This document shows positions 47,445 to 57,809 of a stretch of 64,000 bases of DNA, in pieces. The stretch is from Pleurodeles waltl (lineage: Eukaryota; Chordata; Amphibia; Caudata; Salamandridae): assembly GCF_031143425.1 (NCBI RefSeq), contig NC_090445.1, positions 1,575,704,049 through 1,575,768,048 of the forward strand. Reading direction: 5' to 3'. Position numbers and translations under genes: made by a program. The notes beneath the pieces were generated by a model. It saw only the letters and a program-made list of their open reading frames with translations. It was not told where the DNA came from and ran no database searches. Positions within the stretch are counted from its first letter, which is position 1. Every line of letters starts with the position of its first letter.

Positions 47445-47992
47445 CAGAAGAGGCCTCCAACCTTTTTGTAAGCAGGAACTGCTTATGTTCAATGAAAACC
47501 ATCTTGAGCTACTATTATTAATTTTCTTACATTCACTATATCAGACAGGATTACCTTAGTTGCCACCCTATGCAAGATTTCCAGCAGTGCTCACCTCCAT
47601 GCATCAGGATGATTGCCAGCAGTAGTGTAAAAATGGCGTTGTAAATTTGTATTGCCTTTACATGGGTAATACATAACAGCCATATCTGCAATACCAGAGC
47701 ATCAAGGTAAAAGTGTTAGAAATAAATGTCCCAATAGTCCATGATTTATAACTCAAATATAAGCTTTAAATATATTTTGGGACCCCAACAATTTGTCTCC
47801 AAATATCAACTTATACATTATGAAAGTACACACACTTTCATCTCACTTGCACACTTTGTAATTTTGGCTTCCATATATTCAGCCAAGCAAAAGCCTCACA
47901 TTTAGTAGTTAGGTGGTGCTGCACACAGGAGAGCTACTTACAGGTATCTGGAGATCTACTAGTAGCTCATGAGCTACTTGTTGGAGAAGCCT
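47445..47992 (+). mobile_element. Possible hAT-like MITE (CAG...CTG, AGGCCTCCAAC ends)
   Basis: The left end CAGAAGAGGCCTCCAACC and the right end GTTGGAGAAGCCTG are inversely related with differences. GAGCTACTA on the left has TAGTAGCTCATGAGCTACT on the right. No clear 8-bp duplication was seen. It lies just upstream of the coding exon, in the putative intron. Confidence 0.4.
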
Positions 47993-48150
47993 GCTCCACA
48001 GTGTTTTTAAGCATTGTGACTATTTCTGACTATTTCTAACTATATACAAACACAATTTATTTGTATTTCTTTCTGGAACGCTTAATGTCTTGTTGCAAAC
48101 TGTGTCTTCAATTGATTTGTCCCAACCTCTAAGATTTTGAGTCCTCATGA

Positions 48151-48171
48151 TGTGTTTTTTTTTCTCATTAG
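48151..48171 (+). promoter_or_regulatory. 3' splice site before the coding exon
   Basis: A pyrimidine-rich run (TGTGTTTTTTTTTCTCATTAG) ends in AG at 48170-48171 and a branch-like CTAAG lies near 48129. The exon therefore begins at C48172, one base before the start codon. In-frame reading upstream of the ATG is intronic: it can be read open back to a TTG at 48137, but this crosses the tract. Confidence 0.75.
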
Positions 48172-48172
48172 C

Positions 48173-48694
48173 ATGCTGCAGAGTCCTGTGGATCTGGACA
48201 TTGGTGATATTCTGGACCCAGAGCCTGTGGCACTTACAGTCACGGGCACTGAAGACAAGACGTCGGATAGGGGCAGCAGGAAGATTGACTGCATCATTTG
48301 CTATTCCTCTTACAACATGTCCAATAGGCTGCCACGCAGGCTTTACTGTGGCCACAGCTTCTGCCAGTCCTGTATTAAAAGACTGGATGCAGTCACCAAT
48401 GAGCAACGCTGGATCCCCTGCCCACAGTGCCGCCAAAACACTCCTACCCCGCGGGGTGGAGTCACCATGCTCGACCTGGACCTAGCTGCTTTCCTAGCTG
48501 TGAAGTCAGAGAAGGACGCTGCCCAACCACCCAGCAAATCTGAGGTGGACATTGACACAAAGGCCCCCTCGAAAGATAAGCCAGTTACACAGCAGCCCTC
48601 TGGTTCGTGCCAAGAAACCATGTCAGAGGCGCCCTTTCCGGGCAACGCTTGCTGTAAAAAATGCTTTTGTTGTTGCTGCTGTGGCTCCATCTGA
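48173..48694 (+). CDS. RNF224: RNF224-like RING-finger E3 ubiquitin ligase
   Basis: This 173-residue product is the only convincing host gene in the window. Residues 40-86 form a C3HC4 RING: C40 and C43 (DCIIC), C59-H61 (YCGHSFC), C64, C67, C83 and C86 (PCPQC), which would bind two zinc ions and recruit an E2 enzyme. The motif set DCIICYSSYN, LPRRLYCGH, QRWIPCPQCR, TPRGGV and MLDLDLAAFLAV is characteristic of RNF224 and close relatives (RNF208/RNF223-type small RING proteins). The N-terminal 37 residues are acidic. The middle is Ser/Lys/Pro-rich, and the C-terminus is an unusual cysteine cluster (C160, C161, C164, C166-C170) suited to palmitoylation. There is no hydrophobic transmembrane segment. 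The whole ORF is in one exon; the ATG follows a splice acceptor by one base, so an upstream non-coding exon is required. No stop or frameshift breaks it. The ortholog assignment is from motif recall; paralogs are the main alternative. Confidence 0.85.
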   Translation: MLQSPVDLDIGDILDPEPVALTVTGTEDKTSDRGSRKIDCIICYSSYNMSNRLPRRLYCGHSFCQSCIKRLDAVTNEQRWIPCPQCRQNTPTPRGGVTMLDLDLAAFLAVKSEKDAAQPPSKSEVDIDTKAPSKDKPVTQQPSGSCQETMSEAPFPGNACCKKCFCCCCCGSI

Positions 48695-48954
48695 AGTTCA
48701 GCAAACAGGATAGTTTCTTCCCATGCTCTGGTATTGTGAATTTCATGCGTCCTTTGGGCTTTGCCTACACCAGACTTATCTAGGTCATTTAAACTGACAC
48801 AGGTCAAGCCAAAGCTGGATACCTCACCAGAAAATGCATTGTCTAGTAGTTAGGCTTTAGAACAGCCAATCTAGAAGGTCTGAGTGAGTTCATGCTTGAG
48901 CACCTTGAAGGTTTTGCAGCTGGAATGTGCTGCTCCTGAACGGAACAACGTCTA

Positions 48955-48960
48955 AATAAA
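48955..48960 (+). terminator. Proximal polyadenylation signal AATAAA
   Basis: Canonical hexamer about 260 bases after the stop codon. Confidence 0.5.
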
Positions 48961-49189
48961 CACATTTCCAAACATTTATAGGTACCGCGGGTCGATTGAG
49001 CTGTTAGAAGGACAGAGATTTTGTTCTTTTCTCTCATTTGTACATCGCTGAGAACCTTGTAGCATGTTACATATACACTGGACTGTGGGTCTGAGGTTAC
49101 TTCCATAGTTATCAAGGAGTGGGCTGTAATCAGAGCAGAAATGTATTTAGACGCATGATTTGTTGATTATGAATACCCATTTAGAAAAT

Positions 49190-49195
49190 AATAAA
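49190..49195 (+). terminator. Distal polyadenylation signal AATAAA
   Basis: Canonical hexamer about 495 bases after the stop codon, followed by T-rich and CT-rich sequence. Confidence 0.45.
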
Positions 49196-49213
49196 ACTTT
49201 AAATGCATAAATT

Positions 49214-49905
49214 ATTCCACCCAGCTCTCTTTCCCTGCATTTAATCTTATATCCGTTCCTCATTCCCCCTTTCATTTAATCTCATATTTATTCTCCTGCA
49301 CTCCTGTATTAGCCCTTCTTCTCGTGTTCTTTAGTACCTCTGCCACCATTAATTATATTCTCCATGATTTCTCAGGATGCACCCTTCTTGACAAGAGGTG
49401 AAGAGGGTGAAACCTGTATCTTACTTTTGTACGCATGAAAAGTGGTAGATGACATTGTGAACATATTTGTTAATAGAAAAGAAAATCACCTCTTGTTTGC
49501 CCTTTTAGAAGATATTCAAAATAATGCTTCAAATTCTATTGAAGTGTCATGTCAATAGAGAGACTTTAACCAACAACAAGGTATTGAATTAATGTCAGTC
49601 ACAGCCGAGCGATTAGGACATTTTCCAGTTCAACATTTTCACCCACCTAGACACACTAGACAGAGGCACCGTTTATGCATTTGCAACTGGATGGAATGCT
49701 TGACCTATTCAGTTCCTTCACAGGGCATGGTCATATTTGAGCAGTGGAATAAAATTCTCCCCATGTTTCACTGAATTGTTCCTGAACATAGACCAATGTC
49801 TGTGTTCTGTGCAAAGTTTACTGAACTAAATATCACTTTAAAAATGTTCTCCCTTGTAGTTTCACAAATAATCCTTTTTTGATTATTTGAATCGTATAGA
49901 GGTGG
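49214..49905. other. Unannotated 3' flank
   Basis: AT-rich, no gene or repeat recognised. Confidence 0.35.
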
Positions 49906-52678
49906 TGTTAGAAATGGGGTCTTTGGTTGGCTGTCAGGTTACCCCCTGTCCAAGCAAGGACCCTCACTCTAGTCAGGGTAAGTCACACACAATCCAAATT
50001 ATCCTGTGCCCACCCTCTGGTAGCTTGGCACTGAACAGTCAGGCTTAACTTAGAAGGCAATTTGTAAAGTATTTGTGCAATAAATCATACAATAACACCA
50101 TATAGCACCACAAAAATACACCACACAGTGTTTAGAAAAATATATAATATTTATCTGATAAAATGCAGGTCAAAACGATTAAAATGCAATAAGTAAATGT
50201 TGAGATATCACTGTAAAAGTGATATAAAGTGTCTTAAGTCTTTAAAAAAAGCAATCAAAGTCTCTTTCAAGCACAAAGTACCTGGTTCGCGTGAAAAATC
50301 ACCACAAAGAACCGCAGAGGAGGAGATGCGTGGAAACAAAGTGGTGTGCGTCGATTTCTCAGGCCACACACGGCGATGCGTCATTTAGTTTTCACGCAGG
50401 GATGGCTGTGTGTCGATTTCTGGCGCTCGGTCGTGGATCCTCTTTGGGTTGCGGGGTTTTCGGACACCCCGGGGACGATGCATGGATTTCCTGCACTGGT
50501 AGGATGAAGTCACAGGAGCTGCGTCAATTCGGTGGGTATTACGTCAAATTTTGTACCGCACGGCAGGCGCTGCGTCGATTCCTCTCTGGAAGTCGGGCTG
50601 CGTTGTTCCAGTTCAGCCGTGTGTCGTTTTGGTGGGCCGTGAGTCGAATTTCTTGATGCGAAGTCGAGCTGCGTCGTTCCGGTTCGGCACGTGGTGACAT
50701 TTTCACCGTGGTGCAGGCTGTACATTGTTTCTGGCAGGCTGTTCGTCGAATTTCGCCACAGAAGGAGTCCTTCTTGTAGAGATGAAGTCGTTTTGGTCCT
50801 GAGACTTCAGGGAACAGGAGGCAAGCTCTATCCAGGCCCTTGGAGAGCACTTCTTCACCACAGCCAGAGAGCAGCAAGGCAGCAGGGCAACAGCAAGGCA
50901 GCAGTCCTTCACAGAAGGCAGACAGGTGAGTCGTTTGGGCAGCCAGGCAGTTCTTCTTGGCAGGATGCAGGTTCTGGTTCCAATGTCTTCTCCAGGAAGT
51001 GTCTGAGTTGGTAGGGGCAGAGGCCTTGTTTAAATACCCAAATGTGCCTTTGAAGTGGGGGAGACTTCAAAGAGTGGATTAGAAGGGCACAAGGTTCCCT
51101 TTCAGTTCAATCCTGTCTGCCAGGGTCCCAGTAGGGGGTGTGGCAGTCCTTTGTGTGAGGGCAGGCTACTGTCCTTTGACATGCAAGTGTCAGGCCCTCC
51201 ACCCTCCCATCCCAGGAAGACCCATTCAAAATGCAGATATATGCAAATGAGGCTGAGTATCCTATGTTTGGGGTGTCTCTGAGTGAATGCACAAGGGAGC
51301 TGTCAACTAAACCCAGCCAGATGTGGATTGTAAGGCACAGAAAGATTTAAGTGCAGGGAAATGCTCACTTTCTAAAAGTGGCATTTCTAAAATAGTAATA
51401 TTAAATCCATCTTCATGAGTCAGCAGGATTTTGTATCACCATTCTGGCTGTACTAAATATGACCATCCTGCTCCTTTCAGATCAGCAGCTACTACTCAAA
51501 CAATGTATGAGGGCAGCCTATGAAGGGAGCAGGCCTCACAGCAGTGTAAAAATGAATTTAGGAGTTTTACACTACTAGGAAATGTAAACTACACAGGTAC
51601 ATGTCCTGCCTTTTGCCTACACAGCACCCTGCCCTATGGGTTACCTGGGGCATACCTTAGGGGTGTCTTATATGTCGAAAAATGTGGAGTTTTAGGCTTG
51701 GCAAGTACTTTTAAATGCCAAGTCGAATTGGCAGTGAAACTGCACACACAGGCCTTGCAATGGCAGGCCTGAGACAAGATTAAGGGACTACTTAAGTGGG
51801 TGGCACTATCAGTGCTGCAGGCCCACTAGTAGCATTTAATCTACAGACCCTGGGCACATATAGGGCCTCATTACGACCCTGGCTGTCATAGACCGCCAGG
51901 GTGGAGGCCGGAGGTAGCACCGCCAACAGGCTGGCGGTGCTACATCAGGTATTCCGATCGCGGCTGTGAAGCCGCGGTCGCCCAGCCGGGTCTGGCGGTT
52001 TCCCGCCGGATTTCCCCCGGCTGGGGGAATCCTCCATGGCGGGGATTCCGACCCCCTTCCCGCCAGCCTGTTCCTGGCGGTTTACACCGCCAGGAAGAGG
52101 CTGGCGGGAACGGGTGTCGTGGGGCCCCTGGGGGCCCCTGCACTGCCCATGCCACTGGCATGGGCAGTGCAGGGGCCCCCTAACAGGGCCCCATTCAGAT
52201 TTTCAGTGTCTGCTTGGCAGACACTGAAAATCGCGACGGGTGCAACTGCACCCGTCGCACCCCAGCAAATTCACCGGCTCCATTCGGAGCTTCATCTTTG
52301 CTGGGGCTTTCCCGCTGGGCCGGCGGGCGATCTTTTGAAGATCGCCCGCCGGCCCAGCGGGAAAGTTAGAATGGTTCCCCGCAGTCATTTGACCGTGGGC
52401 GGTGTTTGGGCGGTTTCCGCCCGGCGGGCGGCGCCCGCCGCCCGCCGGGGTCGGAATGACCCCCATAGTGTACTCTACTAGGGACTTATAAGTAAATTAA
52501 ATAGTCCAATTGGGTATGATCCAAGGTTATCATGTTTAAATGGAGAGAGCATATGCACTTTAGCACTGGTTAGCAGTGGTAAAGTGTGCAGAGTCTTAAA
52601 ACCAGCAAAAACAGTATCTGAAAAGTGGAGGGAGGCAGGCAAAAAGTTAGGGGTGACCACCCTAAGGCTGTCTGGTTA
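49906..52678 (-). mobile_element. LTR copy 4, carrying nested element B
   Basis: It starts TGTTAGAAATGGGG and is the reverse complement of LTR copy 1. Matching landmarks include the CCTCTGGTAGCTTGGCAC region near 50013-50030, the TGTTTAAATACCC promoter-like word near 51029, the GGCACTATCAGTGCTGCAGGCCCACTAGTA region near 51802-51832, and the final GGCAAAAAGTTAGGG near 52637. The right end is blurred (about 52678) and no target duplication was recognised. The length without the nested element is about 2.2 kb, like copy 1. A stretch at 50300-50700 is rich in GTCGAT and TGCGTCG words and gives ORFs on both strands with no domains. Confidence 0.65.
51863..52464 (-). mobile_element. Multi-hairpin TIR element B (602 bp), nested in LTR copy 4
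   Basis: The ends GGGCCTCATTACGACCCTGG and GGGGTCGGAATGACCCCC are inversely related, and both sides are flanked by ATA (51860-51862 and 52465-52467). The interior is a chain of about ten hairpins. Examples: GGTAGCACCGCCA/TGGCGGTGCTAC (51911-51942), GCAGTGCCC-type module (52139-52171), TTTTCAGTGTCTG module (52199-52231), GCGACGGGTGC module (52233-52258), and CGCTGGGCCGGCGGGCGATCTTTTGAAG... (52311-52364). The modules appear in the reverse order of element A, consistent with opposite orientation. LTR copy 1 shows the corresponding uninterrupted sequence at about 540-569, an empty site. Confidence 0.85.
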
Positions 52679-52914
52679 AATCATCATTTGCAATGGATGG
52701 TTTCAGGAATAGGTTCACTCTTACCTTCTTAAAAAGAGAGTGGCACAGAAGAATAACTTTCAAGGAGAAAGATAGAATTTTAGACACTGTGCAAAGACAA
52801 ACCAATTGTCAGAGAAGGCAGAACCCCAACAAGGAAAATGTGCGATGAGGCCAAGATTCACTTGCATGAAGCTTTTTTATATCAAATAGGTTCTGCACAT
52901 ATAATGGACATCCA

Positions 52915-53045
52915 GGCCCATTTTTATACTTTTTTAGCGCCGCATTTGCGTCATTTTTTTACGCAAAAGCAGCCCAAACGTACAAAATACAATTGTATTT
53001 TGTAACTTTGCGCCGCTTTTGCATTAAAAAGTATAAATATGGGCC
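52915..53045. mobile_element. 131-bp TIR MITE H with CCA duplication
   Basis: The ends GGCCCATTTTTATAC and GTATAAATATGGGCC pair with one mismatch. Inward, AGCGCCGCATTTGCG has GCGCCGCTTTTGC on the other side, and the centre is a perfect TACAAAATACAATTGTATTTTGTA palindrome. CCA flanks both sides (52912-52914 and 53046-53048). Confidence 0.8.
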
Positions 53046-53048
53046 CCA

Positions 53049-56000
53049 GTTTGGTATTTGAATGGACTGTAATAAGTGCTCCAAGCTGACTATCCAGTGA
53101 GAGGCACCAGAAACCAAACAGCGCAAATTGTTGTGAGCATATAAATGAAACATCACAATAATTTTGGTAAAAAAGAAAAGAGAAAAAAAATCAAAAGTAA
53201 GGCTGAGCAATCACAGCAGATTCTTTCCCCAGCAGTTGTGGGTGATGTGGCAGTGTGTAATGCCAAAAGAAAGAACTATATAGCAAATATAGGTTCACCA
53301 CTTAAATATTTGGATTAAAATCCCTTGTGATCACCCACTAATCTTATGAGCAGTTTTGCAGGATCCTAAATTATTGCAAAATGGGGTCATGTTGACATTA
53401 TTTGTCCTTAAATATTTTATTGCATTCTTTCTCACAAATTGAATTCTAATTTAGAAAGGACCTTTTCTGAGTACAGTTTCTTTGTATAAGCCAATTTTCT
53501 TTCACAAATAATTGATCCCCTCTGCTGTTTTTCGTGTTATAGTTGTTTTCATATAAACATGATTGTTCAATGGTTCTCTAAATTAAATGAGTTATTTTCA
53601 TATTCAGTAGTCATTGTCTTCACTTCATTACATAGAGTAGTGTCCCGTTTTTCTAATCAATTAGTTTTTTCTGTTTAAAATGCTGTTATAGCTAATAGAC
53701 CCTCTGGTGAATGATATCACAATGCATCTTAAAGTCCCAGCTGGGAACATCACGCAAACATTTTAGAATGTCTTTTGGTGATTTTGTAAAGATGCAGAAT
53801 TGGTAGAAGAGAAATGTTTTTTTTTCTCTACACTGGATGGCCCCTTTAACACTCAACCAAAAAGGTACCTTAAGTTTCTTTCAACGTAATGGCAAAGGGT
53901 AAGCAGAATCTCATTTCTGCCTGAATTAATATAGTGCGGTCTCCCAGAAAATAATACTGTCATCATGGTTTGACAAAATATCATTGTAGTGACCAGGTCA
54001 TCTACACCCAGAGAACTAGTCCATGTGTGACAGCGCTACATAAACGTTCCAAGTCCGCCTCTACTGAATCTTGCTAATTCTGAAACCCATACTCAGGTAT
54101 GCTCAATTGTGAAATAGTAATACTGGCCCAGCAATATATACATGACATGCTCTCTCTTCTGTATTTGACCGTCACATGGTGACTGCATTCAAACCTTCTC
54201 AATGCATATTCATTAAGTTATTTCTTGAATTAATAATTGTTGGCACAGAAACCAGATGCACTATGTTGCTTCTCTGAAGCTTCAAGTACAGTTTTGATAA
54301 AATAATAAGTTGCAGACTACTTAATATTCAGTGTCCTCTTTGGGTAGCATGCATCATGACAGCATTTGCTGCTTTGGGTCCTCCTGATAAAGTCGGGTCA
54401 GAAATATTCTTTAAAATAATTGTTATGACAATATCATGCTTCTCTAGCTTATCAAATGTGGATTTTTTGAACGTCTGTTTTTTTAGTTGTTCTTACTAAG
54501 TTCATTAGCCATCAGATGTAATATGTCTCTTTCACAGTTATGCAACTAACTGTTTTTTTCTGTAACTGTATTTTCTTAACAATGTTCACTGAAATGCCTT
54601 GATACTTGACTAATGCAGAAAGATATATGGCTTCCTAGTAGGGCATGCCTTCAGGGACTTGTTCAGTAGGACATACTATAAGGTGTCAGAATAGGGAACA
54701 CATTTGCTGCTCTTTTTTTAAATTTCTGAATTCTCATTTTATCTTCAGTTGAGTTGCCTTAACACCAATATTAAATAGGGGTTTCAGCCATATGAAGTAA
54801 AAAATATGTTCTGTCTATTATTTTATAAGAATTTCCTATTGGGTCACTTTCTAATATTTCTTGAAACATGATATTCTAACATGATTCGATTTGGTCTGGG
54901 AACTTTCTCTCCTTAAGAACGGTTGATTTAAAGAGGATGTGTGACACTGCAGCAGTGCTCTAGGACTTAAAAATAATTTTAAAACTAAATCATAAGAAAT
55001 GTTCCCTACACAAGTAGTAACACTATCAATAAAGTAAATATACTAATTTGTCATGCAACAGTGAAGGTATAAGTCAACGCAAGGTGACTATATAAGTCCC
55101 ATTGCATCTTATCTGCAAACACAAAGGGGAATATTTATTAAAATGTAGCAGAATAAAGTACAGCAAACAAAGCTGCTGCACTTTGTTGAACTAGGATGAG
55201 TAAGGAGGACCGTGGCATTCCCATGTAGATATGGCACTCCCCGCTCTCTTGCTCATGTCTGATGCCTAGCAGATGTTTTGTATTGGAAAAGTATATTTCC
55301 AGTACAAGAAACTATACTAAGTCATAATTTAAACCTTCTAATTCCATGTGTGAATGGTTTACAGTGCAGCACACAGGGTAGAGCTTGAAGAACTAAAACA
55401 TTTGTCCAAGTTAATGACTGCTTCAAGAAGACATCTTTTACGCAAACCCCTGTCTATAAATGCTAGCAGTAGGGATTTGCATCAAAAGCCATGGGTTTGA
55501 GCATCTAAGCGAGGGGATACCGTACCACTCATGGGACATCCCCTTGGCACAAAATACTCCTTTGTGTTACGTTTAGGCATCTTTCAAGCACAAAAAAGCT
55601 TTGTACTAGAAAGTAAACAAATCAGAACTTGTTCAGGTTTGCGTCACAGTTGGTGAGTTTGCACAAAGTGTTGACGAATCTGACTCAGGATGAGGAATTG
55701 AATTTGCCTTCCTGGAATATGAGGATCAAAGTACTTTATGTGCAATCAACAGGGAGTTTCTGCTACATGTGGGTGAAAGGAAACCATGATGCCGCAAGCC
55801 CCTGTAACAAGAACTTTAAAATAACTTCCTAAGAAAGCAAAGCAAGACAGGAGACAGGAGAGAATCTGAAACATGCACTAAAATTACCAGTTGGTAGATT
55901 TCCCAAAAATAGGAAGGATCTACTCTGGAGAGGCCTCTATCTTGTACTCAGAGAACATCTGACTCAATTTCCAAGAGTCATTCAGCCTGAACCAACAAGA

Positions 56001-57809
56001 AGGGAGGCCTGTCATCTGCATTAGATGATTCTGTGCAAGCTGCAGATGAATGAGCCAAATAGTTTTCTAGGCAGGATAAGTATGTCTGTTTTTAATAGCA
56101 GCAACACATTAATTGAGAATGTTTTTTAAAACAAATCTCGAACCCCCTTTTGAAAGTAATAACAAAAGTGCTCTAACAGATGGCAAACAGCCTATCACAA
56201 AACATAGCCCAGGTCCATGAATTTCTGTAGGTCTTTCTTTGCAGTGATGAATGCCTGCTCCAATGGAACATATTAATCATCTTTTTTCATAAGTTGCAAG
56301 TCACCCTAATACTCTTTTCTCCACAGGTGAATTTTGTGCCTAAGCGAAGATCGTGCAGTGCACAGAAACTCCATTGTGGTGTTTTTTCAAATACTGAAAG
56401 TAGTCATACACAACACCACGTCACTCTAGCACACCCTTCTCTATGTAAGGTTCATGGGCATTCTACTTCCTTGGCGGTGCAGGAGAGCAGAAGCCTTATG
56501 AAAGTTAAATATATGACAGGACGTTGGGTGGCCACAAGGGTATCTCAGGCCAAGTTAGGAAAAAAAGGTCTTACCAGTCTCATCTATGTAGACATTACCT
56601 TAGAAACCTGGATTTGAGGCTTTCTCAATTCATAAAGGCAAGACAACTTACTGCTGTATTTTACTAGAGCATATGTCATACACCCCTGTGGTTTTCAGCT
56701 TCAGTAAAGCCAATGCCGCAAATCCCAAACTCGTATCAGTTAGGTCTTATCTAGTGTACTGGAGAAGGTGCCGGATGATACAGGACACAGTGAACTGGAA
56801 CAGATCTTTATTTATATGTCTCATTAGAAGAGTATAATGTTATTGCATCAGGAGAAGGGGCCCACAAGAAAAATGAGAGGATTGTAAGGATCCGCTGGTT
56901 CACAGTGTTGTCCCACAGGTCCCCCACGGCAGGTTTGGGAATGCAGCAAAACCCAACCTTTATAAAGGAGAACATTCCAATTTGCACAGAGAACCTTGGA
57001 ATGCAAAGGCAACAATTAACTTGAAAAATATATGCAAATTAGTTTAGTATGACATATAGACACACAGAGAGTCAGGTTTGAAAGTGAATTCTAGTAAATT
57101 TTTTCTCTTGCTCTCTTTTCCCCATCCTTCCGTGGTTCTCTGGGGCATGTGAGTAGTTTCCTCATTGCATGTTTTCACAATGATCGGGGATGGAGAGGGC
57201 TTTCAGCTGGTCTGTCTACCAGTAACACGATGGACCAGGAACTCATCTGAAAGTCCAATCTAAGCTACGGCTAAGGTCATTAGAAAAAATCAATAACACT
57301 AAGCAAAAGTGAGCATGTTGTTAAATTATATCAACCAGCTTTCCCCAATTTGTGTTTTATCCCGAACTTGAGAAACAGTGGCTCTTGAATGTAGACCTCC
57401 TACAGAAAAATCCAGTACCCATGGACATTTCTAGACAGATCTCTGGAAAGATTCTTAATGTCGCACCACCAGAAAAGTTTGGAGTGGATCTACACCAATT
57501 TTTGTTGTTTTTAGTGCAGTAGAGCACCCACAGCAAGTTGTTGGTGATCCTGCCGAGACTTCTTTTGTACTTGACAAAGTATACCTCACTTAGTAACAGC
57601 TTTAATTTTAAATCAAAGTCCTTGATTTTTGAATAGGAAAATATTCATCACTCGGCCTAAAGCACATTGCTCAAGCAGCACATGGCAGTTTATTAACCTT
57701 CAGGGTAATCACGCTCATAAGCTATAGTACTTGTCTTAATCAAATGATTTCATAAAACAGGATGGACTTACAAGGAGCTATAACTTAATTTTACCAAGGG
57801 CTAAAAGAT
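53049..57809. other. Long stretch without recognised genes
   Basis: AT-rich sequence with scattered short ORFs and no domain signatures. A TTTATAAAGG TATA-like box lies at about 56960 in a slightly GC-richer segment (56880-57010), which might be a remnant LTR of the gypsy element that follows, but no LTR boundaries were found. Confidence 0.35.

Larger units (their letters stand above)
48695..49213 (+). other. RNF224: 3' UTR of the RNF224-like gene (approximate end)
   Basis: The region after the stop codon is single-copy in appearance and free of recognised repeats. It holds two AATAAA hexamers, at 48955-48960 and 49190-49195. The end is set about 20 bases after the second hexamer; cleavage after the first is equally possible. 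Confidence 0.45.

Noticed and set aside
48137..48172. An upstream TTG start for the RING protein adding 12 residues
   Set aside because: The added codons span a polypyrimidine tract and an AG acceptor, so they are intronic; the ATG at 48173 is the better start.
51940..52481. A 171-residue ORF and companions in LTR copy 4
   Set aside because: They coincide with element B and read the same hairpin modules as the ORFs of element A.
53049..57809. The ORF at 56294-56617 (107 residues) as a possible gene
   Set aside because: No domain, no convincing splice context, and its length is within what chance gives in 64 kb.
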